DNA from: Dryocosmus kuriphilus | Taxonomy: Eukaryota > Arthropoda > Insecta > Hymenoptera > Cynipidae | Direction of reading: 5' to 3' | Length of the DNA: 64,000 nucleotides | Assembly (NCBI GenBank): GCA_038277395.1 | Contig: CM076190.1 | Span: forward strand, 237,205,177 to 237,269,176 | Made by a program: the position numbers and the translations under genes | Shown here: piece by piece, positions 23,546 through 35,548 of the stretch | How the letters are laid out: each line of letters opens with the position of its first letter | Position numbering within the stretch: the first letter of the stretch is position 1 | Notes under the pieces: model-generated | Databases searched by the model: none | Seen by the model: only the letters and a program-made list of their open reading frames with translations | Told to the model about the DNA's origin: nothing

Positions 23546-23929
23546 ATGGACGCAAGCACGCAGACGAGATTTTTGAACCGGAGGAGCGTTTTATCGCAAA
23601 CTGGAAGCGACTTGGTCGTATGGACCCACCATCACCGTCAGGCAAGAATTATTGAGGCACGGCCCAGAGAGATAAATTACACTCTGGGAGAAACGAGGCG
23701 GCCTGTAACGGTGAGATTTGGGATCCAAACGAAACGCTGGAAGTCAGCGAAGACTGCAACTCGAGCGACGCAGAAGACAGCTTATAAAGTTGTAACGGTC
23801 CACATGCTACGTGTTGCCAAAACACGAAATGAAACATCAGCACGTGTGGGCAGCGACCATCAGAAGATTCTACGGAACATTACCCAAGCATTGCCCAGCA
23901 TCTGGGGCAGATTCCATGAACTCCCATGA
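23546..23929 (+). CDS. LTR-2 third ORF, 127 aa, unknown
   Basis: This open frame lies between integrase and the 3' LTR, where an env or accessory gene would sit. The product (MDASTQTRFLNRRS...) is basic, with many Arg, Thr and His residues. It has no hydrophobic leader or membrane segment, so it does not look like an envelope. Downstream, in another frame, PVIIDLTPPHKNK (near 23995) resembles a SUMO-interaction motif. It could be an accessory protein, a displaced gag-like piece or a chance frame. Confidence 0.35.
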   Translation: MDASTQTRFLNRRSVLSQTGSDLVVWTHHHRQARIIEARPREINYTLGETRRPVTVRFGIQTKRWKSAKTATRATQKTAYKVVTVHMLRVAKTRNETSARVGSDHQKILRNITQALPSIWGRFHELP

Positions 23930-24386
23930 ACAATCCTCTGAGCTCTCCTTATGAAAAAGAAGAGCAAATTAAGCCGGCAAGCACAGCCACCGTAGGAATG
24001 CGCCCGTAATCATTGACCTGACTCCTCCTCACAAAAATAAGGAAAATTCAAAGGCAGTTAGTTCAACAACTGTAGACTGGAATGAGTCTGGCTTGCCATG
24101 GAATGATGTGCTGGGAATAAAGAGAGATTATTGAAGGTTCTCCAGTTCGTACTCTCAACAAGGTCTCTGAGGAGCGTCGAAGATCTCGCAATATAGAATA
24201 CGGTCAAAAGAGGCAGCAAGGACCCGATACGGGAATACAGTATTTGTGGCCAACATCCCCTGGTAGATGGAGTCGGAACATATCTCGCACCGAAGGCACA
24301 CCTTACCAAATTCAAAAAAGGAGGTGTTTAAATGAATCACGGATGCATACATATTTTCTATTTTTTTTTAAATTTAAGCAGAGCAT

Positions 24387-24592
24387 TATAACGGCCTTTT
24401 CCAGGGCCACCAAAATATATGAAGCAATAATCATAGAAAAATTCCAATTTTGATATTTAACTAATGAAGGAATAACACTACATAAAAAATATTGAATATT
24501 GCAATTTAAATAACAATCATTACGAAGGAAAAATTCAGGATGTATATAGGATCCGATGCGTTAGCAACTCTATCCACACTCTATGAGATATA

Positions 24593-24625
<33 letters not shown>

Positions 24626-25594
24626 AGAGAGTGCCACAAGCACGTGAAAGCTAACATATTGTGGAGTAGTAGCATGCTGTCTCTCTCTATCTTTAGAGAC
24701 TGAGAGGGTCCGCTCCGTAGAGCGAAGTTACCAGCCGTTCACGTTAGGTGGTCGGCGATGCGAGCTACACTCTTTTGCAAGCAAGACTAAAGCGTCCGTC
24801 TATAAAGACGGAACGCTCGTCTGTATAGGTCTGGTCGTTCTCGAGAATTAGCTCGAACCATATATATCCTCCACTTGGCTAATTTGGGAGGTTGTGCACA
24901 GACGTCCCTTTGTGTTCCGCTTCAACGACTTGGGTCCGGGTGAGCTTTATGAGTGAGTAGAGAGGGAGCCTAAATATTAGGAACAGATTCACTGATGATT
25001 GTTTCACGGCCTCCTTTGTGAACCCATATCGAAGTGAACTTTAGGAGAAACCTAACTGTTGGATATTTCTCACACGACTTTTTGGTGTTTGGAAAACGGC
25101 GTACCCTGTCTGTCCACATCGATGCAGGTCCTTGGAGGGTGTTTTACCAGTTCGCATATTTCTAGTGCTTTTTTTGCTGCCTAGTACACTTAATTTCTCC
25201 ACCTCAATCTCTCTGCTGCCGAACTAAAGTTTCGAGAAACGACCGCATCACTCTGCGTTCCACGCGAGCTAATTGGCCGTAGCCAAACCTGAATTTCAAA
25301 GAAATTGTCTTTGAATTTATAATGAAGTTCAATCTATATTTCAGATATTCTATCTTTATACCGTATTCGAACAGAAGAAGAATATTGATCCTTTCATTGT
25401 TATCATTAGCTCTAGCATTATTATTTTTCAAGGAATAACCTTTTTTCTTATGTATTTGTGTGCTATAAGATAAATATATGTATTAAGCTGGTTTTCTTTA
25501 GTACTTCTCGTGTTCTAATCAATAAAGGAAACTTAGAATAAAGTGAATAAAAATAAATTTAGAAAAGGGTACTCACAAAAAGTGACACCCTACA
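24387..25594 (+). repeat. LTR-2 retrotransposon 3' LTR
   Basis: It aligns with 15343-16458. It carries a longer GA microsatellite (24597-24633) and about 85 bp absent from the 5' LTR. A polypurine tract AAAAAAGGAGG followed by TG lies at 24314-24326, about 60 bp before the aligned start, so the original LTR may have begun at 24325. Block C resumes at 25595. Confidence 0.83.
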
Positions 25595-27120
25595 AAAGCC
25601 TTGTTTATGTTCATTTTTTTCGTATCCCACATAGATTGCCGGAAAATTTGAATTTTTGACTTCTGGAAAATATTTCTGCTGTACAAAACCAGAACCGCTG
25701 GTCAAGAACCGCTGGTCGAAAACCGCTGGTTAACGATCTCGTAATTTATTTTTACGCCCTCAAGAAGTATGCTAAAGCGCAATTCAAGTGGATTATTCCT
25801 TCGAAAGTTATCGTGCTAACAAGCAACAACAACAACAACAACAACGACAGACAGACTTTAACGTAAAACATATTTTTTCGAATTCAGGTAGTTTCATAAT
25901 GTCGAGATTTCATGAAATCAGAAAAATTCAGTTTTCACATAAAATCAAAACCTTCTCATTGAGATGAGAATGTAAAAATAAGAGTTCGAAAAAATCCTTT
26001 TAACACAAAGTGTATTGGATTTTTATATCCTCTTCTCATTGGGAATGTACTTGTTTCATGCGAAGACTAACTTTCGCGGATTATTTATGAAAACTCGACT
26101 CGTCGAGAGCACCCGAATTCGAAAAAACAGCTTTTGCGTTGGTGTCTGCTTTCATCGTTGGCATTGTCGTAGGCGTGCGATGGCACGAAAACTTTTGAAG
26201 AGATAATCCGTTTGGATTGCTTTTAGGCACACTTACGTAAGAACTGAAAGGAAAGGACGAGTTCGTCAACCAGTATCTTTTGACTAACGATTCTTGTTTT
26301 ATCCGTTGAAAATGCTTTTCAGAAATCTGTCATTTAATTTTCGACTCACACTAAGCGTGATAAGAAAAAAATTTTAAGAAGCAAAGTTATTTTCCCCAAA
26401 ATTATCTACAAGATTAGCTTATAAAATTTTTTGATAAAACGTTTTTTTTTTTTCGTTTTAATCGTGAACAATGTTGTTACTAGAGATCGAGAATTCAAAT
26501 TTCCCGCTAAAGTATGCAAGGTAAGAAAAATATTAAGAATCAAAGTTGTTGTTTACCTTAAGAAGATCTAAAAAGTTGCTTTATACCATTTTCTTATACA
26601 ACTCATAGCATTTGTCTTAATGGTGAAAAACGTGATCATAAAGTTAACGAAAAGGTTATTGAAAGTTATTATAAAAACTTCCCGTCACGCAAGCACTTTC
26701 TCAACATTTTTATCTCGCTTGGCACTCGATTAAGATATATCCAAAATGCGAACTTTTTCTTCATATTTGACCGCAAAATGCCTTTTTTATTATCAGATTT
26801 TCATCTCAATGAAAAGGTATTAGTTATATGTGAAAAGTGACCTGCAAGAATTTCATGAAGTCTCGAAGTTTCGAGACACCATGAATCCAAAATAATAGGG
26901 TTTATGTTGGTGTCTGTGCCTCTGTGCTATTGTCGCCGTTGTTGTTCTGTGTATAACGGACAACATTGAAAAGACTAATCGGATTGAATTGCGTCTTGGC
27001 ATAATTTTTTGCGTCCTAAAAAGAGAGGACTGGTTTCTTAAGTAGCCGTTTTTGACTAGCATTTCTGGTTTTATCCAACGAAAATGCTTTTTGAAAAACG
27101 AAACATTAAATTTTATTCCC
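25595..27120 (+). repeat. Block C inverted-repeat region, unit 1
   Basis: The stretch 25640-25990 (AAAACCAGAACCGCTGGT, the AACAACAACGACAGACAGA part, CCTTCTCATTGAGATGAGAA) recurs in reverse complement twice, near 26085-26330 and 26690-27110. An imperfect (CAA)n run lies near 25823-25850. Units 2 (45840-46450) and 3 (63480-63890) carry the same left arm. No coding sequence was recognised. It resembles a foldback or MITE-type element, but no clean ends were found. Confidence 0.55.
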
Positions 27121-27650
27121 AAGCTATGCGAGATAAGAAAATAACGTTATGAAACAAAGCTGTTCACACCTCGAAAATATCTAGAAGCTTGATTCCGACA
27201 TTTGTTCAAAGATACAAAGTTTCTTATTTATTCGCGCAAGATTTTATTTTATATTACAAATTTCACTTTTCGGAAAAACTATGCGGATAGGAAACGAATT
27301 TTAATAAACGAAGTTGTTCACATCAAAAGCATCTACAAATTTGCCTTGTAACATTTCCTGATAAGAGGAGCATGTTTAGTTTTAATTGTCAACAAGTTAT
27401 TAATAAAAATCAAGAATTCAATTTTCCCACCAAACTATCAGAGATACAAAAAAAAAATTTTAATCGCTGTTGTTTATTTCAAAAATGTATACAAATTTCC
27501 ATCATACTTCTTTCTATAAGACGTATAGATTTTGTGCTAACCATAAAAAATTTTATTAAAAATTGAGAATTCAATTTTCGGTTGAAAATGTGCGAAAAGC
27601 TAGGGAACTGTTTGGAAGAAAAATTATTCACCTCAAAATCGAATCTAATC
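26325..27650 (+). repeat. ~190-bp degenerate tandem repeats in block C, unit 1
   Basis: About six repeats share 'AATTCAATTTTC..C', then a '(G)CGAGATAAGAAAA' piece, then 'AAGCAAAGTTGTTCACC', then 'ATCTACAAATTTGC', then 'ATAAGACGTAT'. Starts are near 26325, 26500, 27105, 27255, 27415 and 27570, with an inverted-repeat arm between the second and third. Unit 2 keeps fewer repeats (46440-46720). Confidence 0.5.
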
Positions 27651-27934
27651 ATGAATCTAATACTTATGTAATCTAGAATCACGTGTAAATAAATACTCGA
27701 GGTTAGGAGATTCTCAAAAAACGATCATACGTCAACAGGTCGAAGTTTTCCACAATTCCTTTGTTATTTAATCATTGATCTTTTCCGTTCGTCCTTTACT
27801 ATCTTTTTCATGTCGTCAAACCATCCAGCGGTATTAAAGCCGAAGGAGCAATGACAGAAATATTAACACTACCAAATTACACTGAAAAAAAAAAGAATAT
27901 TTTCGACAAAAATGTTGTTTATCTAGTTCTACAC

Positions 27935-28192
27935 CGCCATACTGGATCCGCTATTTCGAATTTTTAACTTTTGAATTCAATGTCGATTTGAGAGACATTA
28001 AAAACACAATTATCGTAAGTCTCATACAAGTATGGAAACATGTTGAGACTTCAGCCGTAATTATGTATCCTCCACTTTGAATTCTTAGCTTTGACGTTAG
28101 GCACAAATTTAGCCATTTCAAAAACGCCATTGCATCAAATTGCTTACCAAAATTTAAAGAAATTTTAATTGCGGGAGCCATACTCTATCCAC
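27935..28192 (+). repeat. ~125-bp tandem repeats upstream of gene A, unit 2
   Basis: This is the same repeat type as 6185-6680. It is split by the RTE LINE and continues at 31504-31640. The LINE target duplication lies within it. Confidence 0.6.
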
Positions 28193-31100
28193 CTGCTCGG
28201 TGGGTTCCTGTCACGACTACGCAGTGCGTCCTCAGGTTGCGGATCGAGGAACGGCCCCTGAGGTTGAACAGCTTCTGAGGTTAACTGTGAATATAAGAAT
28301 AAGCATTCGCGGACAGCCGATAGGAACTAGTCGTGGGTGTGGTGAGACCACATTGGTAAAAAATAGGTACACGACGGCCATGGTTTGAGGGGATTCACCC
28401 TTTCGCGTCCATACGGAATAGGTGGATTCTACCAAGCCGAGGCCCAGCGTGTAATCACCTAGAAACACTACCCGAAACGAAACTAAAAATCTCGTAATGG
28501 GAAAATACTGCTGCCCCATTGGACACCACAGCGATGACACTGCCCGCAAGGGATGTGTAGAATGATTCGCCTGTGGGGTCAACGTGGTATTGATGCCAGT
28601 GTGGCGCACTGCCTTGCAGGCGGACGTTAGGATACGAGGATGAAGCCATAATGTGTCTGACGACAAGTCGACACGGTCATTGTCAAAGTCGGAAAGATCC
28701 CATACTTCGACCTAGGGAGGTATGGGGGTTATCACTCCTAGGATGGCGGACTCACCTGCGATCGGAACAGGATTCCTAACGTGCGGACTTTCTTAAAACT
28801 ATCATGGGTAACTTCCAAAAACGAACAACTACAATAAAATATCTTAAGATGGGAACTCTGAACGCGCGTAGTCTAAATACTGGCGGACTTACCGAACTCA
28901 TTGAGATAGCAAAGAGATACGACATTGATCTAATAGCACTTCAAGAAACCTGCTGGCCTGGCGAATATGCACCAATCTCCAACGAGAACTACACTTTTTA
29001 CTATGGGGGAGCTAAAGGGCGCAAGCAGAGGACCGGGTTTCTTATTAATAAACGAATTTCTCAAGCGGTTATCGATATGAAATTCATTAACGACCGGTTA
29101 TCATATATTGTACTAAAGGGTAATTTCTGCAAACAGATGCTAGTTAACGTGCACTGAACTACCGAGGACAAAGACGAAGATACTAAAGATATTTTTTAAG
29201 AAACAACGAACAATTTTTTGAAAAGTTCTCGAAGTTTGCCTCAAAAATAACACTGGGAGACTTCAACGCGAAAATTGGAAAGAACCGATGTACAGGCCTA
29301 CAATAGGGTCAGAAAGCTTGCATGACTTCAGTAATGATAATGGGACTAGAGTAATAAACTTTGCAGGTTCAAAGAACCTCGTTGTTAAAAGCACATGTTT
29401 CAAGCATAAAAATATACATAAGGCCACCTGGACGTCACCAGATGGTATCACTCACAATCAGATGGATCACGTTTTAATTGACAGAAGACGTCATACAAAA
29501 ATTCTCGATGTAAGATCGTACAGGGGGGACGATAATTGTGAGGAGGACCCGGAAACACTGTGGGGCAATATGAAAGAGGCGATAAAGGCAGCCGCGAAAA
29601 GTACTATAGGTTTAAAGAAAGTAACCAAAAGCAAACCGTGGTTCGACGAAGACGGCAAACTATAGTTTGAAGAGCGAACAAAGGCCAAAGAAATTAGTTT
29701 ACAAAATAAGTGCGATCAAACACATAAGAAGTATCTCGAGATTATTAAAAGTACAAATAGGTTTTACAGATCCAAGAAAAGGGAGTGGGAGGAGAACAAA
29801 ATACTAGCAATAGACACGCATAATAAGCAAGATAACCCGCGTGTGATGTACAGGGGAATCAATTTTATAAGGAAATTCTTTCAAAGTAGAACGGAAGTAA
29901 TGAGGGACGAAAATGGCAATCTAGTAGCTAATGTAACGGAAAGACTAAATTTATGGAAAAACTATCTTGATAAGCTATTGAACGTACGCGAAGCCCCAGT
30001 TGAAGTTAATCTCGGTGAAATCGACACTGCTGATCTACTAATTGATGAGCCTACTGCTAAAGAAATAGAAATGGCCACACAGAAGTTGTAAAATAACAAA
30101 GCCGCGGGCATTGACGTCCTACCGTCAGAACTGATAAGCATTATACCCATTTTTAAAAAAGGCGATAAAACGAACTGTAACAATTATTCGGGAATTTCAC
30201 TTGTGCCTTCATGCTATAAGATCCTGACCAATGTAATCTTAAGTAGACTAACGCCTTTTGCTGAGGAAATCATTGGGGATTACCAGTGTGGATTCCGCCG
30301 TAACCAGTCGATAAGCGATCAAATGTTTACAATTAGACAACTGTTAGAAAAGAAATGGGAATTTAATGAAGCAATACATCAGCTACTTATCGACTTCAAA
30401 AAAGCTTACGACTCTATTATTCGCGCACGAATGTACTGGATTCTGGAGTGCTTGGGTGTGCCAAGGAAATTGGTTAGACTTATCGAAATTTGCTTAAGCG
30501 GCAGTAGGGGTAGGATACGCTTAAACGGAAGATTATCTGGAGAGTTTGTGATCCGCGATGGCCTGAAACAGGGCGATGCGCTTTCGTGCATCCTTCTCAA
30601 ATTAGTTTTAGAATACGTGGTCAGAGAAGTACAAACGAATCTGTCCTGTGCTACCCTCAATGGGATGATACAAATTTTAGGATATGCAGATGATCTCGAC
30701 TTACTCGGGGATGATAGATAAACGGTAGGTAAAAATTCGGAAACCTTGATCACAAAAGCCAAGGAAATAGGTTTAGAAGTTAGCGAATCGAAGACAAAAT
30801 ATTTGATCGTCGACAGATCAGAACAAAGCAATGAAGAGGGGGATCTAATGGCAGGAAATATGAAATTTAAAAGAGTTAATCAGTTTAAATACATCGGGAC
30901 TATTATAACTAGCGACAATAACATTAAATCGGAAATCAACAGGCGGCTGCACGCTGGCAATCGGTGCTGCTATGCAGGAAACACATTACTAAAATCGCGA
31001 TCGCTATCTAGAAACATCAAAGTAAGAATTTACAAAACGATAATAGTGCCGGTCGTCATGTACGGGTGCGAAACGTGGGCGCTGACGAAAGGAGAGGTGA

Positions 31101-31503
31101 ACAGGTTTAGAGTTTTCGAAAATAAAGTACTTCGAAAAATGTATTGTCCCAAAAGGGACGAAGGGACTGGTGAATGGAGAAAAGTGCATAATGATGAGCT
31201 GCATGCACTCTACGGGTCAGCAAATAATAACAGAGTAATGAAAGCACGCAAATTAAGCTGGGCGGGTCATGTTGCAAAAATGGGCAACCAAAGAACAGTG
31301 GCGCAAGTTTTGAGAGGGAAACCGATTATTAAGAGACCTCTAGGCAGACCGAGAAACATATGGGAGAAAAACGTATGGGATGATCTAAAATACCTAGGAC
31401 GCGATTATTTGAACTGAATGGAAGATGCACAGGATAGAGATGCGTGGCGGTTCTGGGTAGCTGAGGCAATGAACCTCCGAGCTCGCAAAGCTACATCATA
31501 ATA
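28193..31503 (+). mobile_element. RTE-type LINE, 3.3 kb, near full length
   Basis: Imperfect 13-bp target duplications, ATACTCTATCCAC and ATACTGGATCCAC, flank the element (28180-28192 and 31504-31516). Unit 3 (near 47735) is the empty site. The element has a leader of about 610 bp, an endonuclease-RT frame and a tail ending in CATCATAATA rather than poly(A), as is usual in RTE-like elements. It lies inside the tandem repeats upstream of gene A in unit 2. Confidence 0.9.
28804..31417 (+). pseudogene. RTE LINE endonuclease-reverse transcriptase, decayed
   Basis: From ATG at 28804 the APE-type endonuclease opens with KMGTLNARSL and LIALQETCW. After a frame change it shows WTSPDGITHNQMDHVLID (near 29430). 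Part of its C-terminal end (the usual SDH region) appears deleted near 29535. RT has IPIFKKGDKTNCNNYSGISL, YQCGFRRNQSISDQ, LLIDFKKAYDSI, GLKQGDALSC and the catalytic YADDLDLLG (near 30685). The C-terminal part includes YGCETWAL and KLSWAGHVAKM. Stops lie near 29155, 29663, 30089 and 30719. The wording matches the RTE/BovB clade. Confidence 0.92.
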
Positions 31504-31915
31504 ATACTGGATCCACAGTTTTGAATTCCTAGTTTTTATTTTAAATACCAGATCAGCAATCCCAAAAAACCCCGTTCAACAAGCTTCATACAGATTCGAC
31601 GAGAAGTCGACTTTTGTCCACTTTTAGGTATCTCCTAGCCCACTGTCGCCTCTAGTTTTGCTTTCATTTTTAAAATAAGTGTATATGAAATAATATTTAG
31701 GGAGAATCGTAGAATCTCGCGAAATTTCGTAACTCGAATCTGATATTATGAAATACAAATATCGCAGAAGGACAAGCTTATCACCCATTAAAGTCAATAA
31801 GATAACAACTATGGTATGTATAGATCATATAAAGCAGAAGTAAAGTTTTACTTTGCTATACACTCTTAACAAGATTCTTTAAGAACGGATTATTCATTTA
31901 TTACACTTTGGAGGG

Positions 31916-34900
31916 ATGAACATCGTATATACGCTGATCATATCATTGGCGATTTTCCTCTATTATACTGGTAAATATGATATGATTAAGTGTCTGTAAA
32001 TTAAGAGACAATTGCCCGTATTCTGTAAATAACAATTGAACCAAATTTCATCCCAAAATCCATTTCTTTCTAAACAGTGAGTTGTCCGGAACGAGAACAA
32101 ATTTATTTTGAATTTATTCTGGGTAAGCCAGAATGTTTTATGTGTCCATATGGATAAGAAATTTGTTAAATCTTCAGAACCAGAAAGTACTTTGTGTTAA
32201 AGTAGGAGCAGAAATATGCGCGCCTTATTCTGAATCACTACGCAAAAAACTACATTTTAAACTATGCGTAATAGTAGAAACATTTGCACAAACACGAAAT
32301 TATTTCGTGTCAGTACGAAAATAAGCTTCATGAATTTTTCCAAAATGTATCCCTTAGAATACAAAACAATGTTGTTATCTATTTTTGTCATCGGAAGACG
32401 ACATATTTTACCAAAAATGTCAGATCTCTTAGAAAACATACAAGCTTAAAAAATTTGAGGTTATGTTATGAAATCTACGACGTAAGGGTTTCGTTTTTAC
32501 CATTGGTTCCTTTAGATAACCTACAAGCTTCAAAATTTTTGAATCGACTGTGTGCTCCGTGACACACACGATATTTTTTGCCTCGAAAACGTGAAAAATG
32601 AGCATTTATTAAGCCTGTTGAGAGGGACCATAAAGAGTAGAAGTACATAAAATCGAATATTTGAAGATTTTTGTCATTTATTTACAAGTTAGAATGCATC
32701 AATTAATATCGATCGTTGTAATGAAATTTTATCACAGCAATCGATATATTCGAATAAGATGGGTGGCAGAATTAACAAATGAGCGGGCAGGGTGCCGCGT
32801 GTGACGCCAAATGGAGGACCAGGAGGTAGAGTACCCCATTCAAGATTTAAAACAACAATAATTAGTACCCTCAAACTGACCTAAAACCATCGAATAATCA
32901 TAACCATCATTCAATAAATGATTCAATCCATTCAATCAATAAATGATTTACTCATGCAATCAACAAATGGAAGTTTCTTCTAGCGGATTTGTAGACATGA
33001 CGTGATTTTTGCGGCAAAAATGCGTTTACAGCCTCCTTTACGTCTCGTCGTCTAAAAATGACGGTGGAGTACACTGAATGATTCGGCTCTCTTCGATTTC
33101 GGAATTCATCTTTAGAGACACTATGGCTTTGGCATCGGTTTCAGCGATAGAGATCCCCAAGCCAGTCTCGGATTCCATCTTATTTATTTATTTGCGCTCG
33201 ATGCAATGACATCCATAATACAGATGTTGATACTGATCGATATAATTGTGAAGTTAGCAACTATCACTCACTGGCTCTATTGTAAATGTTCTGGACTGCC
33301 CAGCCAACAGCACTGGTCGTATAAAGAACTGCACGAGCGCATCAACAATGCTGCACACCGGTCGGAAGTACACCATTCGTGTCCCTCGAAATAGGGCTAA
33401 AGATGCTAATTTTTTTTTGTGAGGCAAAAAATTTGGCACATTTAGCAAACTACAATTTTAAAAAATTTGGGGTCTTCTTGAAAACTCAGAAGCAAGAATC
33501 TGAGGTTATTTTAGGAAAGCTTTATCGCAGAGCAATATTTTTGTGAAAATTGATATTATATATTCTCAAAAACATATAACTTAAATCATCTTAACGACAT
33601 ATTACTTTTGTTCATTAGTTTTTATAAGCCTACATAAAAATACGAGTCTTCGTTTAGAATCACCCAACATTACGGTCTAGTGTTTTACAAGATAATATCG
33701 ATTTACAGCCAAATTCTGAATATACCGTCAGAATCTTGAACACTTTTCCTTTCTAATAGCTGTTTTGCTGACTATAATATTGATACACTTAAAGTAGCTT
33801 TTGAAGCAATTGAGAGTTCTCAGAAATCAAAATCTTCCAATCGTTAGAATATACGGATCTTCAAAAAAACGTACGAACCTCAACAGTTGGAGGTGATGTT
33901 AAAAAAATTTCTCCCCACATGGATATTTTTTAACAAAAATGATCACGTATTATAGAGTGTTTACCCTCTTCAACAGTTTGAGTATAAGTTAGCCAATTCT
34001 CACTGTAAATGTCTTTCTTCTACAAGAAACATTAGACCGTTAAAAAAGTTACAGTCTTCAACACTAACAGGTTATTGTACGCCGAATTGTAGGCTTTTTA
34101 TATGTTTTCACCGAAGTTTGGAACCCTAAGATAAATCATCTAATTTCAAAAGAAGACTTGCGGCATGAAACAATTTAACGCTATTGCCTTAAAAAGGAAT
34201 AGAAGCTCGAAAACATGTAACATCCATAATTTATTTGCTCACGCTAGTCAAAAAAACTTGAACATTTTTCGATCCGAAATAATGGACCATTTTGATCTGA
34301 AGTTTACAATCAGATTGATCTGCAACAATTTGACACACTGGGCTTTAACGTCTATATATTTTTTTACTAATTAATACTCTAAATTCTCGTGATTGTTTTA
34401 CTTGTCTCCGCACGATGCTGCCAGGTCTTAAATATGTTCTTAAAATACATCTCTTTCTTGTTGCAGGATTCAGTTCACAGTTTGATTGTTACCCTGATGG
34501 CCAACGCATTCCATGGAACGGACCTTTTTATTCTCCTGACAGACATCATTCTCCTGTCAGGGATTCGAGTCCTGTTGAAGTTCGGGGGCCTCCTGCCAGG
34601 TCTCCCGTAACGGCTCCGATTCCTGTTAGAGTTCAAAATGCTCCTGCCTTGTCCGCGTCTTCACATGTCGAACCACCTCCCCCTGTTGGACCTGATCTTA
34701 TTCGGTTGATTCCCAGGTCAAATCCGAAACAGCTATTCCAACTTCGAAGATACACATTCCCTGCCGATAAATCACTTTATGTACTATTACAACAGAATAA
34801 ATATATACCCGTGCCAACCGACGAGAAAACTGTATTATCAACATCCGAGGGTGACGTATTTGCAATATTGAAGAGCCAGGATGTTCTTGATGGAATATAT

Positions 34901-35104
34901 ACTCGTTCATCTAAAAAGTACGTCAAACGCAGGGCGAAAATAAATATGATAAGCGGCAAAATTACTGAATTGAACCCAGGAGAAATCAAGGAAGCCCAAG
35001 CAGGCCAGCATCACCTGATCCGATTCAATTATATAATAAAACGTACAGACGATAATTCTCTACTTGGATCACTAACCCTAAATGACTTTTTAATGAAAAT
35101 CTAA
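31916..35104 (+). CDS. Gene A, unit 2: secreted proline-rich protein, 230 aa, two exons
   Basis: Exon 1 is 31916-31970 and encodes the signal peptide MNIVYTLIISLAIFLYYT. A GTAAAT donor follows. Exon 2 starts after TTGCAG at 34467 and runs to TAA at 35104. The junction is phase 1 and gives a continuous frame. The mature part starts with QFDCYPDGQRIPWNGPFYSP, then has two proline-rich repeats of about 17 residues (SPVEVRGPPARSPVTAPI and a shorter variant). A conserved domain of about 130 residues begins at LIRLIPRSNPKQLFQLRRYT. Two related copies lie in units 1 and 3. The family is not recognised. A secreted effector, venom, salivary or cuticle role is possible but unproven. A weak TATA-like ATATAAAG lies near 31826. 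Confidence 0.72.
32340..32540 (+). repeat. ~100-bp intronic repeats of gene A, unit 2 (left)
   Basis: These are the same repeats as in unit 1, with 'CAGATCTCTTAGAAAACATACAAGCTT' split over two sub-motifs and a following 'GAGGTTATGTTA'. A second block lies at 33440-34130, on the other side of the conserved intron block. Confidence 0.55.
32541..33439 (+). other. Conserved intron block of gene A, unit 2
   Basis: About 900 bp aligns with 50515-51420 in unit 3 and is absent from unit 1. It includes short direct repeats of TTCAATAAATGATT near 32910-32950 and a TCACTCACTGGCTCTATTGT string. No reading frame is shared between the two copies. It may be an older insertion or a regulatory block. Confidence 0.5.
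33440..34130 (+). repeat. ~100-bp intronic repeats of gene A, unit 2 (right)
   Basis: Degenerate repeats with GAGGTTAT, TTTTTCAACAAAAA and TTAGAAAACT-type pieces lie between the conserved intron block and exon 2. They correspond to 51420-52140 in unit 3. Confidence 0.55.
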
Positions 35105-35512
35105 TATTTGGGGCTCGAAGTGCAATCGGGAACAAAAAAAATAATATCAGAAGAATACTTTCTGAAGAAAAGCGTGGTCTTTTTAGATATTCAAAAATTG
35201 GAGTTTTAGAGGACATTGTTTTACTTAAAAACCTAATTTTTGACTGCCTTAAGAGGATAATTATTTTTCTTTAGAAAGATAAGTTTTTTATAATAACAGG
35301 AAAATAGAACATTTATTTCATGCCTTTATATAAGTAAATAATTGTATCTTTGGAGAAAGGAATGACCGATTATTGAAGCTTAAAGCTTTCATTGTATTTC
35401 TAATCAATTTTATGTTAAACATAGGAAGGCTGACAATAAATAAATATGAAACTATTTGTATTAAAAAATATCTTCAACAAAAACCATTCTTTCTTCTATC
35501 CATTCGAACATT

Positions 35513-35548
<36 letters not shown>

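Larger units (their letters stand above)
5745..27786 (+). repeat. Tandem unit 1 (with nested insertions)
   Basis: This is the first of three colinear copies of a composite unit. The shared order is: unit-start exon-like segment, 125-bp repeats, gene A exon 1, intron repeats, gene A exon 2, spacer, element B, block C. Nested insertions at 7791-9084, 11849-12410, 12548-13679 and 15343-25594 account for about 13 kb of its 22 kb. Unit edges are arbitrary: I set them at the recurring GTTCGT(C/G)CTTTACTATC string. Confidence 0.8.

Noticed and set aside
28232..28666. 144-codon open frame on the minus strand in the RTE leader
   Set aside because: It lies antisense in the LINE 5' leader, and I noted no recognisable motif in it. 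The leader-like segment at 60600-60895 does not support it as a gene.
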